From Gaiellasilicea sp033857955 (GTDB lineage: Bacteria > Actinomycetota > Thermoleophilia > Gaiellales > Gaiellaceae): a stretch of 64,000 bases of DNA. The notes under the pieces are model-generated. The model saw only the letters and a program-made list of their open reading frames with translations, did not search any database and was not told the DNA's origin. Below, in pieces: positions 1 through 11,199 of this stretch (position 1 is the stretch's first letter; every line of letters starts with the position of its first letter). Position numbers and translations under genes: made by a program. The stretch spans positions 42,503-106,502 of the forward strand of contig JAWVCW010000008.1 in assembly GCA_033857955.1 (NCBI GenBank), given 5' to 3'.

Positions 1-2427
1 ACGTACGACCCGAACACGATCGAGCCCAAGTGGCAGCGCGTCTGGGACGAGGCGCGCGCCTGGCATGTCGACAACCCTGCCGACCCGATCACCGCCGACC
101 CGATCACCGCCGACCCGTCGAAGAGCTACGTGCTCGAGATGTTGCCCTACCCCTCCGGGTCGCTCCACCTCGGACACCTGCTCGTCTACACGATCGGCGA
201 CGTGGTCATGCGCTTCCGGCGCCGCACAGGCCTGCGCGTCCTGCATCCCATGGGCTGGGACGCATTCGGATTGCCGGCCGAAAACGCCGCCATCCGCGAG
301 GGCGGGCACCCACGGGAGATCACCGAGCGGAACATCGTCAACATCCGCCGCTCGATGCGCCGGATGGGGTGGTGGTTCGACTGGGAGCGGGAGATCTCGA
401 CCCACGATCCGCGCTACTACCGCTGGCAGCAATGGCAGTTCCTGCGGTTCCTCGAACGCGGGCTCGCCTACCGCAAGGGCGCGCCGGTGAAGTGGTGCCC
501 GAACGACCAGACCGTGCTCGCGAACGAACAGGTACTCGGCGACGGCACGTGCGAGCGATGCGGGGCCCTCGTCGAGTCGCGCGTGATGGAACAGTGGTTC
601 TTCCGGATCACGGACTACGCCGACGCGCTGCTCGACGACCTCGACACCGTCGACTGGCCCGAGTCGATCAAGGCGCGCCAGCGGAACTGGATCGGCCGCT
701 CCGAGGGCTCCGAGATCGATTTCCGGATCGAGGAGCTGGACGAGGACATCACCGTCTTCACGACTCGGCCCGACACGCTCTTCGGGTCGACCTTCTTCGT
801 CCTCGCGCCAGAGCACGAGCTTGTGTCGCGGATCGCGTCGGAGGAGGTGCAGGCGTACGTCCGCCGCGCCTCCGCGAAGAAGACCGAGGAGCGCGCTGCC
901 GCGGTGGAGAAGACGGGGGTCTTCACAGGGCTGCATGCCGTCAACCCGGTCAACCGCGAGCTGATCCCGGTCTACGTCGCCGACTACGTCCTCACCGACT
1001 ACGGGACCGGCGCGATCATGGCCGTCCCGGCCCACGACCAGCGCGACTTCGACTTCGCGCGGGCATTCGACCTGCCGGTACGTCAGGTGGTCCGGCCGGC
1101 GGAGGGGGAGGTGGCGCTGCCCTACATCTCGCACTCCGACAGTGACGTGCTGGTCAACTCCGGCGAGTTCGACGGGCTGCCGGCGCCGGCGGGCGGCCGC
1201 CGGATCGTCGAGCGCCTCGACCAGGAGGGGCGCGGCCGCTTCGCCGTCAACTACCGGCTACGCGACTGGGGCTTCTCGCGCCAGCGCTACTGGGGCTGTC
1301 CGATCCCCGTCGTCTACTGCGACGCCTGCGGGATCGTCCCGGTGCCGGACGAGGAGCTGCCCGTCGTCCTCCCCGACGTCGACGACTACAAGCCGAAGGG
1401 GCAGCCGCCGCTCGCGCAGGCGGAGGACTGGGTGCGGACGACGTGCCCGAAGTGCGGGGGCGAGGCGCGCCGCGAGACGGAGACGATGGACACGTTCGTC
1501 GATTCGGCCTGGTACTTCCTGCGCTACTGCGACCCGCAGAACGACTCGGCGCCGTTCGAGCGATGGATCGTCGACTACTGGAACCCCGTCGACCTCTACA
1601 TCGGTGGTGTCGACCACGCCACGATGCACATGATCTACGCCCGGTTCTGGATGAAAGTCCTGAACGACCTGGGCTACATCGGCTTCCGGGAGCCGTTCGC
1701 GAGCTTCTTCTCGAATGGCTGGGTGACAGCGGGGAAGACGAAGATCTCGAAGCGCTCGGGGGCATCGGCTGGGCCGGATGAGGTGATCGAGCGGTACGGC
1801 GCGGACTCCGTGCGGCTGTGCATTCTCTTCCTCGGGCCGGCCGACCAGGACATGGAGTGGACAGAGGACGCGGCTGAGGCGATGACGCGCTTCGTCCGGC
1901 GGCTCTGGCGCGTCGTCAACGAGGTGGCGGAGCAGCCGACGGCAGGCGAGCCGACGGGGGGACCGCTGGCGCGCAAGGCCCACGAGACGATCGCGAAGGC
2001 GACCGACGACATCGGCCGGCGGTTCGCTTTCAACACTGCGATCTCGGCAGTCATGGAGCTTGTGAACGAGCTGTCGCGCGATACGTCGAACGGGGACGCC
2101 CGCTTCGCCGCCGAGACGGCCATCTCGCTGATCCAGCCCTACGCCCCGCACGTCGCCGAGGAGCTGTGGGCGAAGCTCGGCAACGAGCGCCTGTGGGAGC
2201 AGCCGTGGCCGGAGGCCGATCAGTCGATGCTCGAGCGCGAGACGGTGGAGATCGTGCTGCAGGTGAACGGGAAGCTCCGCGACCGTCTGCAGGTACCGGC
2301 GTCGATCGGCGAGGAGGAGCTGGTTGCGCTCGCGCGCGCCTCCGAGCGGGTGCAGGCGCACCTGAACGGCGGCGAGCCTCGGAAGACGATCGTCGTGCCC
2401 GGCAAGCTCGTCAATTTCGTGGTCTAG
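1..2427 (+). CDS. leuS: Leucyl-tRNA synthetase (5' end outside window)
   Basis: Charges tRNA-Leu with leucine in the cytosol. It is a class Ia synthetase. The frame is open from base 1, so a few N-terminal codons are missing; the first available ATG (130) is too late because the conserved start-proximal residues (YDPNTIEPKWQ) lie upstream of it. Visible residues: HLGH at 56-59 (HIGH signature), the editing-domain motif TTRPDTLFG near 254, Cys pairs CERCG and CPKCGG, and KISKR at 581-585 (the KMSKS loop), followed by an anticodon-binding helical domain and a C-terminal domain with VNGKLRDRLQVP. The roughly 808 visible residues match a full bacterial LeuRS. It ends 65 bp before comEA. Confidence 0.97.
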   Translation, partial: TYDPNTIEPKWQRVWDEARAWHVDNPADPITADPITADPSKSYVLEMLPYPSGSLHLGHLLVYTIGDVVMRFRRRTGLRVLHPMGWDAFGLPAENAAIREGGHPREITERNIVNIRRSMRRMGWWFDWEREISTHDPRYYRWQQWQFLRFLERGLAYRKGAPVKWCPNDQTVLANEQVLGDGTCERCGALVESRVMEQWFFRITDYADALLDDLDTVDWPESIKARQRNWIGRSEGSEIDFRIEELDEDITVFTTRPDTLFGSTFFVLAPEHELVSRIASEEVQAYVRRASAKKTEERAAAVEKTGVFTGLHAVNPVNRELIPVYVADYVLTDYGTGAIMAVPAHDQRDFDFARAFDLPVRQVVRPAEGEVALPYISHSDSDVLVNSGEFDGLPAPAGGRRIVERLDQEGRGRFAVNYRLRDWGFSRQRYWGCPIPVVYCDACGIVPVPDEELPVVLPDVDDYKPKGQPPLAQAEDWVRTTCPKCGGEARRETETMDTFVDSAWYFLRYCDPQNDSAPFERWIVDYWNPVDLYIGGVDHATMHMIYARFWMKVLNDLGYIGFREPFASFFSNGWVTAGKTKISKRSGASAGPDEVIERYGADSVRLCILFLGPADQDMEWTEDAAEAMTRFVRRLWRVVNEVAEQPTAGEPTGGPLARKAHETIAKATDDIGRRFAFNTAISAVMELVNELSRDTSNGDARFAAETAISLIQPYAPHVAEELWAKLGNERLWEQPWPEADQSMLERETVEIVLQVNGKLRDRLQVPASIGEEELVALARASERVQAHLNGGEPRKTIVVPGKLVNFVV
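79..117 (+). repeat. 15-bp in-frame tandem repeat inside leuS
   Basis: The unit GCCGACCCGATCACC occurs twice in full (79-93, 94-108), followed by a partial third copy (109-117). It encodes a repeated ADPIT just before the HIGH-motif segment, in a linker that varies among LeuRS proteins. It is probably a replication-slippage product without functional consequence. Confidence 0.8.
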
Positions 2428-2492
2428 AACTGACTCGAAGTTGGCACGGAGGCGTTGGCCCTCTGTGACAGTTCTCCCGGCACGCTCGGGAC

Positions 2493-3050
2493 ATGCCCTC
2501 CCTGCCCGTGTCGCGCCAGCGGGCGCTCGTTCTCGCCGCGGTTGCGCTTGCGCTCCTAGTGGTTGCCGGGCGCACGCTGGCCGGTGCGGGCACGGCCACG
2601 GATCAACCTGCAGCGAGGCTCGTTCCCGAGCATGCGGCGGCCGCGCCGAAGCTCGTCGTCCACGTCGCCGGTGCCGTTCGGCGACCGGGGCTGTACCGGC
2701 TTGCCGAGGGCAAACGAGTCGCCGACGCGGTCGCCCGTGCGGGCGGAGCGACCGCGCCGGCCGACACCGCCGCCATCAACCTCGCCGCGCCGCTCGCCGA
2801 CGGGATGCAGGTGCTCGTGCCTCGCCGCGTTCCCGGCAGCGCGGGGAAGGCAACGGCGGCTCGTCCGAGCCTGAGCTCGGCCTCCGTCGACGAGCTCGAC
2901 GCGCTCCCAGGCATCGGGCCCGTGACCGCGCAGAAGATCGTCGACTATCGAGCCGCCCACGGCGGCTTCCGCTCGGTCGAAGACCTCGACGCGATTCCGG
3001 GAATCGGCCCCGCGCGGGTCGAGCAGCTGCGGGACCTGGTCTCGCCGTGA
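2493..3050 (+). CDS. comEA: Competence protein ComEA, DNA receptor
   Basis: Membrane-anchored double-stranded DNA receptor of the natural transformation machinery. The 185 residues contain an N-terminal transmembrane segment (about 9-30), an SLBB-type domain (about 52-110, VVHVAGAVRRPGLY) and two helix-hairpin-helix motifs at the C-terminus (LPGIGPVTAQKIVDYRA and IPGIGPARVEQL) that bind DNA without sequence specificity. Its TGA stop overlaps the GTG start of comEC, so the two are translationally coupled. The order comEA-comEC is the usual one. Confidence 0.95.
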   Translation: MPSLPVSRQRALVLAAVALALLVVAGRTLAGAGTATDQPAARLVPEHAAAAPKLVVHVAGAVRRPGLYRLAEGKRVADAVARAGGATAPADTAAINLAAPLADGMQVLVPRRVPGSAGKATAARPSLSSASVDELDALPGIGPVTAQKIVDYRAAHGGFRSVEDLDAIPGIGPARVEQLRDLVSP

Positions 3051-5320
3051 TCGCGCGCATCGTCGAGCGCGGCTGGCCGACGCTCCTCGTCCTGGCGGCC
3101 TGCATCGGGATCGCGCTCTCCAATGCCGTGCGGGCGCCGGCCACCCTCCTCGCAGTGGTGGTGGTCGTCGCGGGCGTCGCCGCCTTGGCACCAGACGCAC
3201 GACTTCCCGCCTGCGCGCTCGCGCTCGTCCTCGTCGGTTGGTGGTGGGGGAGTGCGCGACTCGACGCGCTCGACCGCAGCGTGCTTGCGCCCGAGATCGG
3301 ACGTTCGGGGCTCGCGACGACGATCGTGACCGGCCCGGTGCGAAAGACGCCGTTCGCGCTTCGCGTTCCCGCCGAGGTTCGTCGGTTCGATTCGCGTCCG
3401 CTCCGCGAGCGAGTCCTGCTCGAGCTCCCCGTCGGCCGCTCTCCTCCGCAGGGCGCAGTCCTCGTCTTGCGGGTCACGGTCGGCGCGCCTCGGGGTCCCG
3501 AGGACGGCTTCGACGAGCGTGGCTGGCTGGCGCGCCGCGGCGTCCATGTCGTCCTGCACGGCGGCGAATGGCGCATCGTCGGGAGGCGCGGCGGCATCGG
3601 CGGCGTGTCAGACAGGCTCCGCGCGCACGTTGCGCGTGCGATCGCCCCTGGCCTTGGCGGCGAACGGCGCGCGGTGCTCGCAGGGATCGTGCTCGGCGAG
3701 GACGAGGGGCTCACGGACGAGCTCCGCGCAAACTTCAAGGCCTCCGGGCTCTACCACCTCCTGGCCGTCTCGGGACAGAATGTCGCGTACCTCGCGATCG
3801 GAATGCTCGGTCTCGCGTGGCTGCTGGGGATCCACCGGCTCGCGGCGGAGATCGCTGCGATCGGCGCGATCGCCGGTTACGTCCTCGCGGTCGGCTGGCA
3901 GCCGTCGGTGGTGCGCGCCGGGATCGCCGGCGGGCTGGCCTCGCTCGCGTGGCTGCTTGCCCGCCCCCGCGACCGGTGGCACTTCCTCGCTCTCGGGGCG
4001 GCGGTGCTGCTCGCATGGACGCCGACGTGCCTGTTCGAGCCGGGCTTCCAGCTGTCCTTCGCGGCGGTCGGCGCGATCTTCCTGCTGCTCCCCAGGTTAC
4101 GGCTCGCGCTCGAGGGATACCCCCTGCCGGAGTGGCTCCGCGACGCGCTCGCGGTGTCGACCGCCTGCGGCGCGGCGACGGCGCCGATTCTCTGGCTGCA
4201 GTTCGGGAGCGTCCCGGTTTACTCGCTGCTGGCGAACGCCCTCGTCGCGCTCGCGATCGGGCCGCTGCTCGGGTTGGCGCTCGTTGGCTCTCTCGTGGAG
4301 CCGTTGCTGCCGTCGGTGGCGTTCGCGCTCGCGTGGCTGAATGGCTGGCTGGCCGCATACATCGCGGCCTGCGCAAGGATCGTCTCCGAGCTTCCGTTCG
4401 CCCAGATCGGATCGGGCAAGGCGGTGTCCGTCCTGCTCGGAACCCCGCTCGCGCTGCTCGCGCTGCAGAGGCTGCCGCGTTGGCGGCGGCCGCTGGCGCT
4501 GGCGTGCGCCGCGACGGTGGTTCCCGTCCTGCTCGTCTGGCAGCTCCTACCGTCCGCGTCGCTGCCGCCGCCGAAAGGGTTCCGGATCACGGTCCTCGAC
4601 GTCGGTCAGGGCGACTCGATCCTCTTGCAGGTGCCCGAGGGAGCGATGCTCGTCGACGAAGGCCCGCCCGAGGCGAACGTCGCGCAACAGCTCCGCACGC
4701 TCGGCGTGCGTCGGCTGGCCGCGGTCGTACTCACGCACCCGCAGCGCGACCACATCGGCGGTGCCGAGGCCGTGCTGCGCCGGATCGCGGTCGACCGCGT
4801 GCTCGACCCGTATCTGGCGAGGTCGAGTATCTACCGGCGGTTCGCTCTGGCCGAAGCAGCGAAGCACGGCGTCGAGGTGGTGGAGACGCGGGCGGGGGAC
4901 ACGTTCCGGCTCGGCCGGCTGCACCTACGCGTGCTCTGGCCGAATCGGCCCGGAACGGAAAGCGAGGATCCAAACCGGCTCCCGGTCGTCATGCTCGCCA
5001 CCTACGGGCAGGTCGACGCGCTCCTGACCGCCGACGCCGAGACCGACGTCACAGCGCAGCTGCTCTCACGGCACGTCGAGATCCTCAAGGTCGCGCATCA
5101 CGGCTCCGCCGACGTCGGCCTAGCCAGCGAGCTGCGGGAGCTCCGGCCGGCGGTCGCAGTGATCTCGTGCGGCCGGGGAAACGACTACGGCCACCCGCGC
5201 CCTTCGACCGTCGCGGCGCTGCGCGCGAGCCCTGGGCTCAGCCTCTACCGGACCGACGAGGACGGACGCGTCGTCGTCGAGACGGATGGAAAGCGGATCA
5301 CGGTCCGGAAGGGCCGTTGA
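3047..5320 (+). CDS. comEC: Competence protein ComEC/Rec2, DNA uptake channel
   Basis: Inner-membrane channel for single-stranded DNA during transformation. I chose the GTG at 3047 because it forms a 4-bp GTGA overlap with comEA and gives a normal 757-residue protein. The N-terminus carries transmembrane helices and a DUF4131-like domain. The central Competence domain (about 200-480) includes the conserved GLYHLLAVSGQNVAYLA. The C-terminal metallo-beta-lactamase domain has LDVGQGDSILL (about 515), THPQRDHIGG (about 562) and AHHGS (about 684), so the putative nuclease metal site looks intact. Without pilus genes here, actual competence remains an inference. Confidence 0.95.
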   Translation: MIARIVERGWPTLLVLAACIGIALSNAVRAPATLLAVVVVVAGVAALAPDARLPACALALVLVGWWWGSARLDALDRSVLAPEIGRSGLATTIVTGPVRKTPFALRVPAEVRRFDSRPLRERVLLELPVGRSPPQGAVLVLRVTVGAPRGPEDGFDERGWLARRGVHVVLHGGEWRIVGRRGGIGGVSDRLRAHVARAIAPGLGGERRAVLAGIVLGEDEGLTDELRANFKASGLYHLLAVSGQNVAYLAIGMLGLAWLLGIHRLAAEIAAIGAIAGYVLAVGWQPSVVRAGIAGGLASLAWLLARPRDRWHFLALGAAVLLAWTPTCLFEPGFQLSFAAVGAIFLLLPRLRLALEGYPLPEWLRDALAVSTACGAATAPILWLQFGSVPVYSLLANALVALAIGPLLGLALVGSLVEPLLPSVAFALAWLNGWLAAYIAACARIVSELPFAQIGSGKAVSVLLGTPLALLALQRLPRWRRPLALACAATVVPVLLVWQLLPSASLPPPKGFRITVLDVGQGDSILLQVPEGAMLVDEGPPEANVAQQLRTLGVRRLAAVVLTHPQRDHIGGAEAVLRRIAVDRVLDPYLARSSIYRRFALAEAAKHGVEVVETRAGDTFRLGRLHLRVLWPNRPGTESEDPNRLPVVMLATYGQVDALLTADAETDVTAQLLSRHVEILKVAHHGSADVGLASELRELRPAVAVISCGRGNDYGHPRPSTVAALRASPGLSLYRTDEDGRVVVETDGKRITVRKGR

Positions 5321-5321
5321 G

Positions 5322-5327
5322 TAGGGT
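5322..5327 (+). promoter_or_regulatory. -10 box of holA (leaderless type)
   Basis: TAGGGT lies 6 nt before the GTG start of holA, so transcription should begin at or next to the start codon. No ribosome-binding site fits in the gap. Confidence 0.5.
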
Positions 5328-5333
5328 GGAGCC

Positions 5334-6335
5334 GTGGCCGCGACACCGGATCTGAAGCCCGTCTACCTGCTCACCGGCAGCGATCGGCCCAAGATCGAGA
5401 CCGCGCTCGGGCGCCTGCGCGGCCACTTCGAGCCGGAGGCCGTCGAGCTCGTCACGGCTCAGGAGGTCTCCGGTCCGGACGCGGCCGCGCTCTGCAATGT
5501 CGGCAGCCTGTTCGGCGACGCGAGGCTCGTCGTCGTCGAGGGCGTCGACGGGCGGCGGAACTCCGAAGGCCGCCTTACGAACGGCTGGAAGGTCGCCGAC
5601 GTGAAGGCGATCGACGACTACCTGGCTTCGCCGGCCCCCGGCACCGTGCTGGCGCTCGTCGCCGAGGAGCTGAAGAAGGATGCTCCCCTGACGAAGGCGT
5701 GCGCCAAGGCCGGCGACGTCCTGGCCTACGAGGTGCCGAAGCGCAATGTCGCCAACTGGGTCGCCGAGCGCTTCAAGCAAGCGGGCGCCCGCGCCGAGCC
5801 GGAGGCGTGCGCAGCGCTCGTTCATCTCGTCGGCGAGGACTTCCACCAGCTCGCGAACGAGATCGACAAGCTCGCGCTCTGGGCGGGCGACGAGCCGATC
5901 GGCCAGCACGAGGTGGAGATGCTCGTCGCCGCCGTGGCGGAGACCCCGACGTTTGCCCTGACCGACGCGTGGGCGCAGCGCGACACCGGCCGGACGCTCG
6001 CCGCAAGCGAGACGATCTTCGAGCGGGAGGGACGTCCGCGCCGCGACACCGCTCCCCGCATGGCGGGTGCGCTGGGCAATCACCTCTCCTTCATGCGCCG
6101 TTGTCAGCAGCTCGCGGTCGAGGGTGTCAGGCCCCGTGACGCAGCGTCGACGCTGAAGCGGCACCCGTTCTACGTCGAGAAGGTGTTCGCGCAGGCGGCG
6201 AACTTCTCCGACGACGAGCTGCGCGACGCGGTCGTCCGCCTGGCCGGGCTCGACCACGCACTCAAGGGAGGCAGCAAGCTGACGCCCGACCTCGAGCTGC
6301 AGCGGGCGCTGATCGACCTGAGCGCCGGAAGCTAA
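5334..6335 (+). CDS. holA: DNA polymerase III, delta subunit
   Basis: Clamp-loader subunit that opens the beta sliding clamp. The 333-residue length, the N-terminal KPVYLLTGSD (start of the AAA-like fold, without a functional Walker A as is normal for delta), the central LANEIDKLALWAG helix and the C-terminal helical collar domain (LKRHPFYVEKVFAQAANFS) all match HolA. The GTG start sits 6 nt after a TAGGGT -10 box. It follows comEC at 13 bp, the standard comEC-holA-rpsT arrangement, and converges with rpsT. Confidence 0.95.
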   Translation: MAATPDLKPVYLLTGSDRPKIETALGRLRGHFEPEAVELVTAQEVSGPDAAALCNVGSLFGDARLVVVEGVDGRRNSEGRLTNGWKVADVKAIDDYLASPAPGTVLALVAEELKKDAPLTKACAKAGDVLAYEVPKRNVANWVAERFKQAGARAEPEACAALVHLVGEDFHQLANEIDKLALWAGDEPIGQHEVEMLVAAVAETPTFALTDAWAQRDTGRTLAASETIFEREGRPRRDTAPRMAGALGNHLSFMRRCQQLAVEGVRPRDAASTLKRHPFYVEKVFAQAANFSDDELRDAVVRLAGLDHALKGGSKLTPDLELQRALIDLSAGS

Positions 6336-6341
6336 GGAGCG

Positions 6342-6602
6342 CTAGGAGCCGGAGACGAGGCGGGCTGCGCGGGCCTTCTTGCGCGCGGCCGTGTTCTTGT
6401 GCAAAGCCCCGCGCGCGGCGCCCTTGTCGATCGTGCGCACGAGCTCGAGATGCTCGGCGGCGAGCTTGTCCTTGTCCCCCGCGGTCGCAGCGGCCTCGAG
6501 CCGCTTCGTCAGCGTCTTCACCGTGGAGCGGTAGCGGAGGTTCTCGTCACGCTGGCGCTCGGCGATCCGGACACGCTTTTTCTGTTGTTGAATGTTCGGC
6601 AT
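6342..6602 (-). CDS. rpsT: 30S ribosomal protein S20
   Basis: Binds 16S rRNA early in 30S assembly. It has 86 residues with a basic, all-helical composition: N-terminal MPNIQQQKKRVRIAERQR, a central KTLTKRLEAA helix and the C-terminal IDKGAARGALHKNTAARKKAR typical of S20. It runs tail-to-tail with holA (6-bp gap), and its ATG is followed upstream by a short hairpin-containing leader and a -10 box, described separately. Confidence 0.97.
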   Translation of the reverse strand: MPNIQQQKKRVRIAERQRDENLRYRSTVKTLTKRLEAAATAGDKDKLAAEHLELVRTIDKGAARGALHKNTAARKKARAARLVSGS

Positions 6603-6613
6603 CTCGAAGGAAG

Positions 6614-6643
6614 GCCCGCACTCTGCGGGCGCGCAGGATCCTA
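6614..6643 (-). promoter_or_regulatory. rpsT promoter and leader hairpin
   Basis: On the minus strand a TAGGAT -10 box (6638-6643) lies about 35 nt before the rpsT ATG. Between them is a perfect 7-bp stem (6614-6620 with 6624-6630) with a 3-nt loop, ending 11 nt before the start codon. Unlike most starts here, rpsT therefore has a leader. S20 is known to repress its own translation in enterobacteria; whether this hairpin has that role is inference. Confidence 0.45.
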
Positions 6644-6687
6644 GCAGACGGGTCTCTGCCGCTGGCCGTACCGGCTGGCCTGATTCC

Positions 6688-6693
6688 TATACT
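6688..6693 (+). promoter_or_regulatory. -10 box of murJ (leaderless type)
   Basis: TATACT ends 6 nt before the GTG at 6700. This spacing puts the transcription start on or beside the start codon and decides between several possible murJ starts. I see no clear -35. Confidence 0.6.
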
Positions 6694-6699
6694 CGCAGC

Positions 6700-8271
6700 G
6701 TGGACGAGCGAGCCCAGGGACGGAGGCTCGCGTGGTCGACCGCGATCTTCTCGGCCGCGACCGGGCTCTCGCGAGTGCTCGGGCTCGTCCGGGAGATCGT
6801 GGCCGCGAACTACTTCGGCGCGCGCGGCCCGATCAACGCCTTCACGGTCGCCTTCCAGATTCCGAACCTCGTGCGCGCGCTCGTCGCCGACGCCGCGCTC
6901 TCCTCTGCGTTCGTGCCGGTCTTCAGCGAGCTGCTCGAGAAAGGAGAGAAGGCGCGCGCGTGGCGGGTCGCCTCGACGGTGTTCTGGCTCTTCCTGCTCG
7001 TTGTCGGAGGGATCACCGCCCTCTTCATCCTGGCCGCGCCGCTCCTGATGCCGCCCCTCACCGACGCGTACGACAACCTGGCGGTCACGCTCTCTCAGAT
7101 CCTCTTCCCGATCGTCGTGCTGATCGGGCTCTTCGGGGTCGTTACCGGGATCCTCAACAGCTACGAGCAGTTCACGATCCCGGCGCTGACGCCGGTGTTC
7201 TGGAACCTGGCGATCATCATCGGGCTCGTGATCGGCGTTCCGCACGCCGACACCGAGAGCGGCAAGCTCTACGTTTACGCCGCCTCTATCGTCGTCGGCA
7301 CCTTGATCCAGTTCCTGCTCCCGCTGCCCTGGTTGCGTGGGCTCGACGGCCGGCTCAGGCTCGCGTTGGACCTGCGCGATCCGGCCGTGAAGCAGGTGTT
7401 CAAGTTGATGGGGCCGGTGATGCTGGGGCTCGGCCTGATCAACGTCAACGCCGTGATCGGCACGTTCTTCGCCTCCAAGCTGATCGACCCGACGATCGCC
7501 CCGAACGCGATCGACAAGGCCTTCCGCATCTACATGCTGCCGCAGGGCATGTTCTCGGTCGCGGTCGCGACGGTCCTCTACCCGTCGCTCGCACGGTTGG
7601 CCACGCGCGGAGATCTCGTCGGGCTCCGGGCCACGATCTCGAGCGGTGTCCGGCAGATCAACTTCCTGCTCATCCCGGCCGGCGTGGTCTCCGCCGTCCT
7701 CGCCGAGCCGATCGTCCGGCTGCTCTACGAGCGCGGCGCCTTCGAGCCCGACCAGACCCACGTCGTGGCCGGCGCACTGGCCGCCTTCTCGCTCGGGCTC
7801 ACGTTCAACGGGATGATGCTGATGCTGAACCGCGGCTTCTTCAGCCTCCAGGCGCCGTGGGTCCCGACCTTCGTCGCGCTCGCGGTGGTGGCGTTGAACA
7901 CCGCGCTCTACGTCGTCTTCTACCGCGTCGGCGCATGGGGGATCCCGTTCGCGATCTCGCTGGCGAACATCGCCGGGGCCGCGCTGCTCTTCGTTGCGCT
8001 GCGGCGGCGAACGGGCCAGCTCGACCTGCGCGCGACGGCGCGGTCTTTCGCGCTCGTCGCGATCGCCTCGGCAGCGCTCGGCGGAGTCGCCTACGGTCTC
8101 TGGTACGTGCTCGACGGCGCGCTCGGCCGCTCCTTCGCCGGCCAGCTCGTCTCGCTCGGCGCCGCGCTCGTGGTCGGCGGGGCCGTGTACCTCCTGGCCT
8201 GCCGGCTGCTCGGGGTACGCGAGATCTCGACGCTACTATCGCTGCGAGACCGCTTCCGGCGGGACCGATGA
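6700..8271 (+). CDS. murJ: Lipid II flippase MurJ
   Basis: Polytopic membrane protein of the MOP superfamily that flips the peptidoglycan precursor lipid II. The GTG at 6700 gives 523 residues and starts just before AWSTAIFSAATGLSRVLGLVREIVA, the first transmembrane segment with the conserved SRVLGLVR. The open frame extends upstream to 6592, but that would overlap rpsT and the TATACT promoter, so I reject the longer start. Also visible are NPxL-type PNLVRALVADAALSSAFVPVF and about 14 hydrophobic segments. No cytoplasmic kinase-like extension (as in mycobacterial MviN) is present. Confidence 0.93.
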   Translation: MDERAQGRRLAWSTAIFSAATGLSRVLGLVREIVAANYFGARGPINAFTVAFQIPNLVRALVADAALSSAFVPVFSELLEKGEKARAWRVASTVFWLFLLVVGGITALFILAAPLLMPPLTDAYDNLAVTLSQILFPIVVLIGLFGVVTGILNSYEQFTIPALTPVFWNLAIIIGLVIGVPHADTESGKLYVYAASIVVGTLIQFLLPLPWLRGLDGRLRLALDLRDPAVKQVFKLMGPVMLGLGLINVNAVIGTFFASKLIDPTIAPNAIDKAFRIYMLPQGMFSVAVATVLYPSLARLATRGDLVGLRATISSGVRQINFLLIPAGVVSAVLAEPIVRLLYERGAFEPDQTHVVAGALAAFSLGLTFNGMMLMLNRGFFSLQAPWVPTFVALAVVALNTALYVVFYRVGAWGIPFAISLANIAGAALLFVALRRRTGQLDLRATARSFALVAIASAALGGVAYGLWYVLDGALGRSFAGQLVSLGAALVVGGAVYLLACRLLGVREISTLLSLRDRFRRDR

Positions 8272-8274
8272 CGC

Positions 8275-10058
<1,784 letters not shown>

Positions 10059-10062
<4 letters not shown>

Positions 10063-11177
10063 ACGCCCATCACCTCTACGTGCACCTGCCGTTCTGCTCG
10101 CACCGGTGCGGCTACTGCGACTTCGTCACCGTCACCGGCCATGAGGGCGACCATGGCGGTTACGTCGACGCGCTGCTCGGAGAGCTGGAGCTCGAGCGCG
10201 GCCTGCTCTCGGACGAGGTCGACACCATCTTCCTCGGCGGCGGCACTCCGACCTTCACGGAGCCGGCCGCGCTCGCGCGTCTCCTCGCCGGCCTCCCGCG
10301 CGCCGCCGAGACGACGGTCGAGGCCAACCCCGAGACCGTCACCCCCGGCCTGGCCGCGCTGCTCCGCGAGCACGGGGTCAACCGCGTTTCGCTCGGCGCG
10401 CAGAGCTTCCAACCGCATCTGCTCGAGACGCTCGAGCGGCGCGCCCGCCCGGAGGACGTGCGCGGCGCGGTGCACACGCTTCGCGACGCGGGATTCGACA
10501 ACGTCTCGCTCGACCTGATCTACGGGATTCCGGGCCAGAGCGTCGGCGATCTCGAGCGCGACCTCGCCGAAGCGCTCGCCCTGGAGCCCGAGCACCTCTC
10601 CTGCTACGAGCTCGAGGCCAAGCCCGGTACCCGCTTCACGCACGCGCACGGCGAGGAGCTCGAGCGTCAGGCTAACGCGATGGAGGGCTACTTCGAACGG
10701 GTTGTCGAGACGCTGACCGGGGCCGGCTATCGCTGGTACGAGACGGCCAACTTCTGCAGGTTTGATGACGAACGCGACGGCGACCGTGACCTGCGATCGG
10801 GCCACAACCTCGGCTACTGGCTCGGGCACGACTATCTCGGGATCGGCGTGGGCGCCGTCTCGACGGTGGCAGGGATGCGGTGGCGGAATGCCCCTAGCCT
10901 CCCGCGGTATCTGGCCTCGTTGCGGCGAGGCGAGCGTCCACAGCGGGAGCTGGAGCCGCTCGCCGCCGACGTGCGTGCGCGGGAGCGGGTCCTGCTCGGC
11001 CTCCGGCTGGACGAGCCGCTCAGCACCGCCGGCCTCAACGGTGCCCTGGACCACGACGCGCTTGCGCGGCTCCAGCGGCTCGGTCTTGCGGACGTGCGCG
11101 ACGGCGGCGCGACGCTGGCGCTCACCCGGCGGGGCCGCTTCCTCGGCGGCGGCGTGACGGCGGAGTTGCTCGTCTGA
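10059..11177 (+). CDS. hemW: Heme chaperone HemW, radical SAM protein
   Basis: Radical-SAM family protein related to coproporphyrinogen III dehydrogenase. HemW members bind and pass on heme rather than oxidise coproporphyrinogen. The cluster motif is CSHRCGYCDF (CxxxCxxC, residues 14-21); ending in CDF instead of the CGC seen in true HemN favours HemW. GGGTPTF and GAQSFQ SAM-domain motifs and a C-terminal HemN_C winged-helix segment are present; the product is 372 residues. The GTG at 10059 overlaps the lepA stop by GTGA. lepA-hemW-hrcA is a common order. Confidence 0.92.
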
Positions 11178-11184
11178 CGGCCGG

Positions 11185-11190
11185 TAGAAT
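11185..11190 (+). promoter_or_regulatory. -10 box of hrcA
   Basis: TAGAAT ends 9 nt before the hrcA ATG, predicting a leaderless or nearly leaderless mRNA. I find no CIRCE element (TTAGCACTC inverted repeat) here or before dnaJ, so self-repression of these two genes by HrcA is not supported locally. Confidence 0.5.
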
Positions 11191-11199
11191 GACCTGCAA

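Noticed and set aside
79..117. LeuRS ADPIT repeat as a functional insertion
   Set aside because: A short slippage repeat in a variable linker near the N-terminus; nothing suggests a role.
6592..6699. Upstream start for murJ at 6592
   Set aside because: It would overlap rpsT and include the TATACT promoter; the added residues show no similarity to MurJ proteins.
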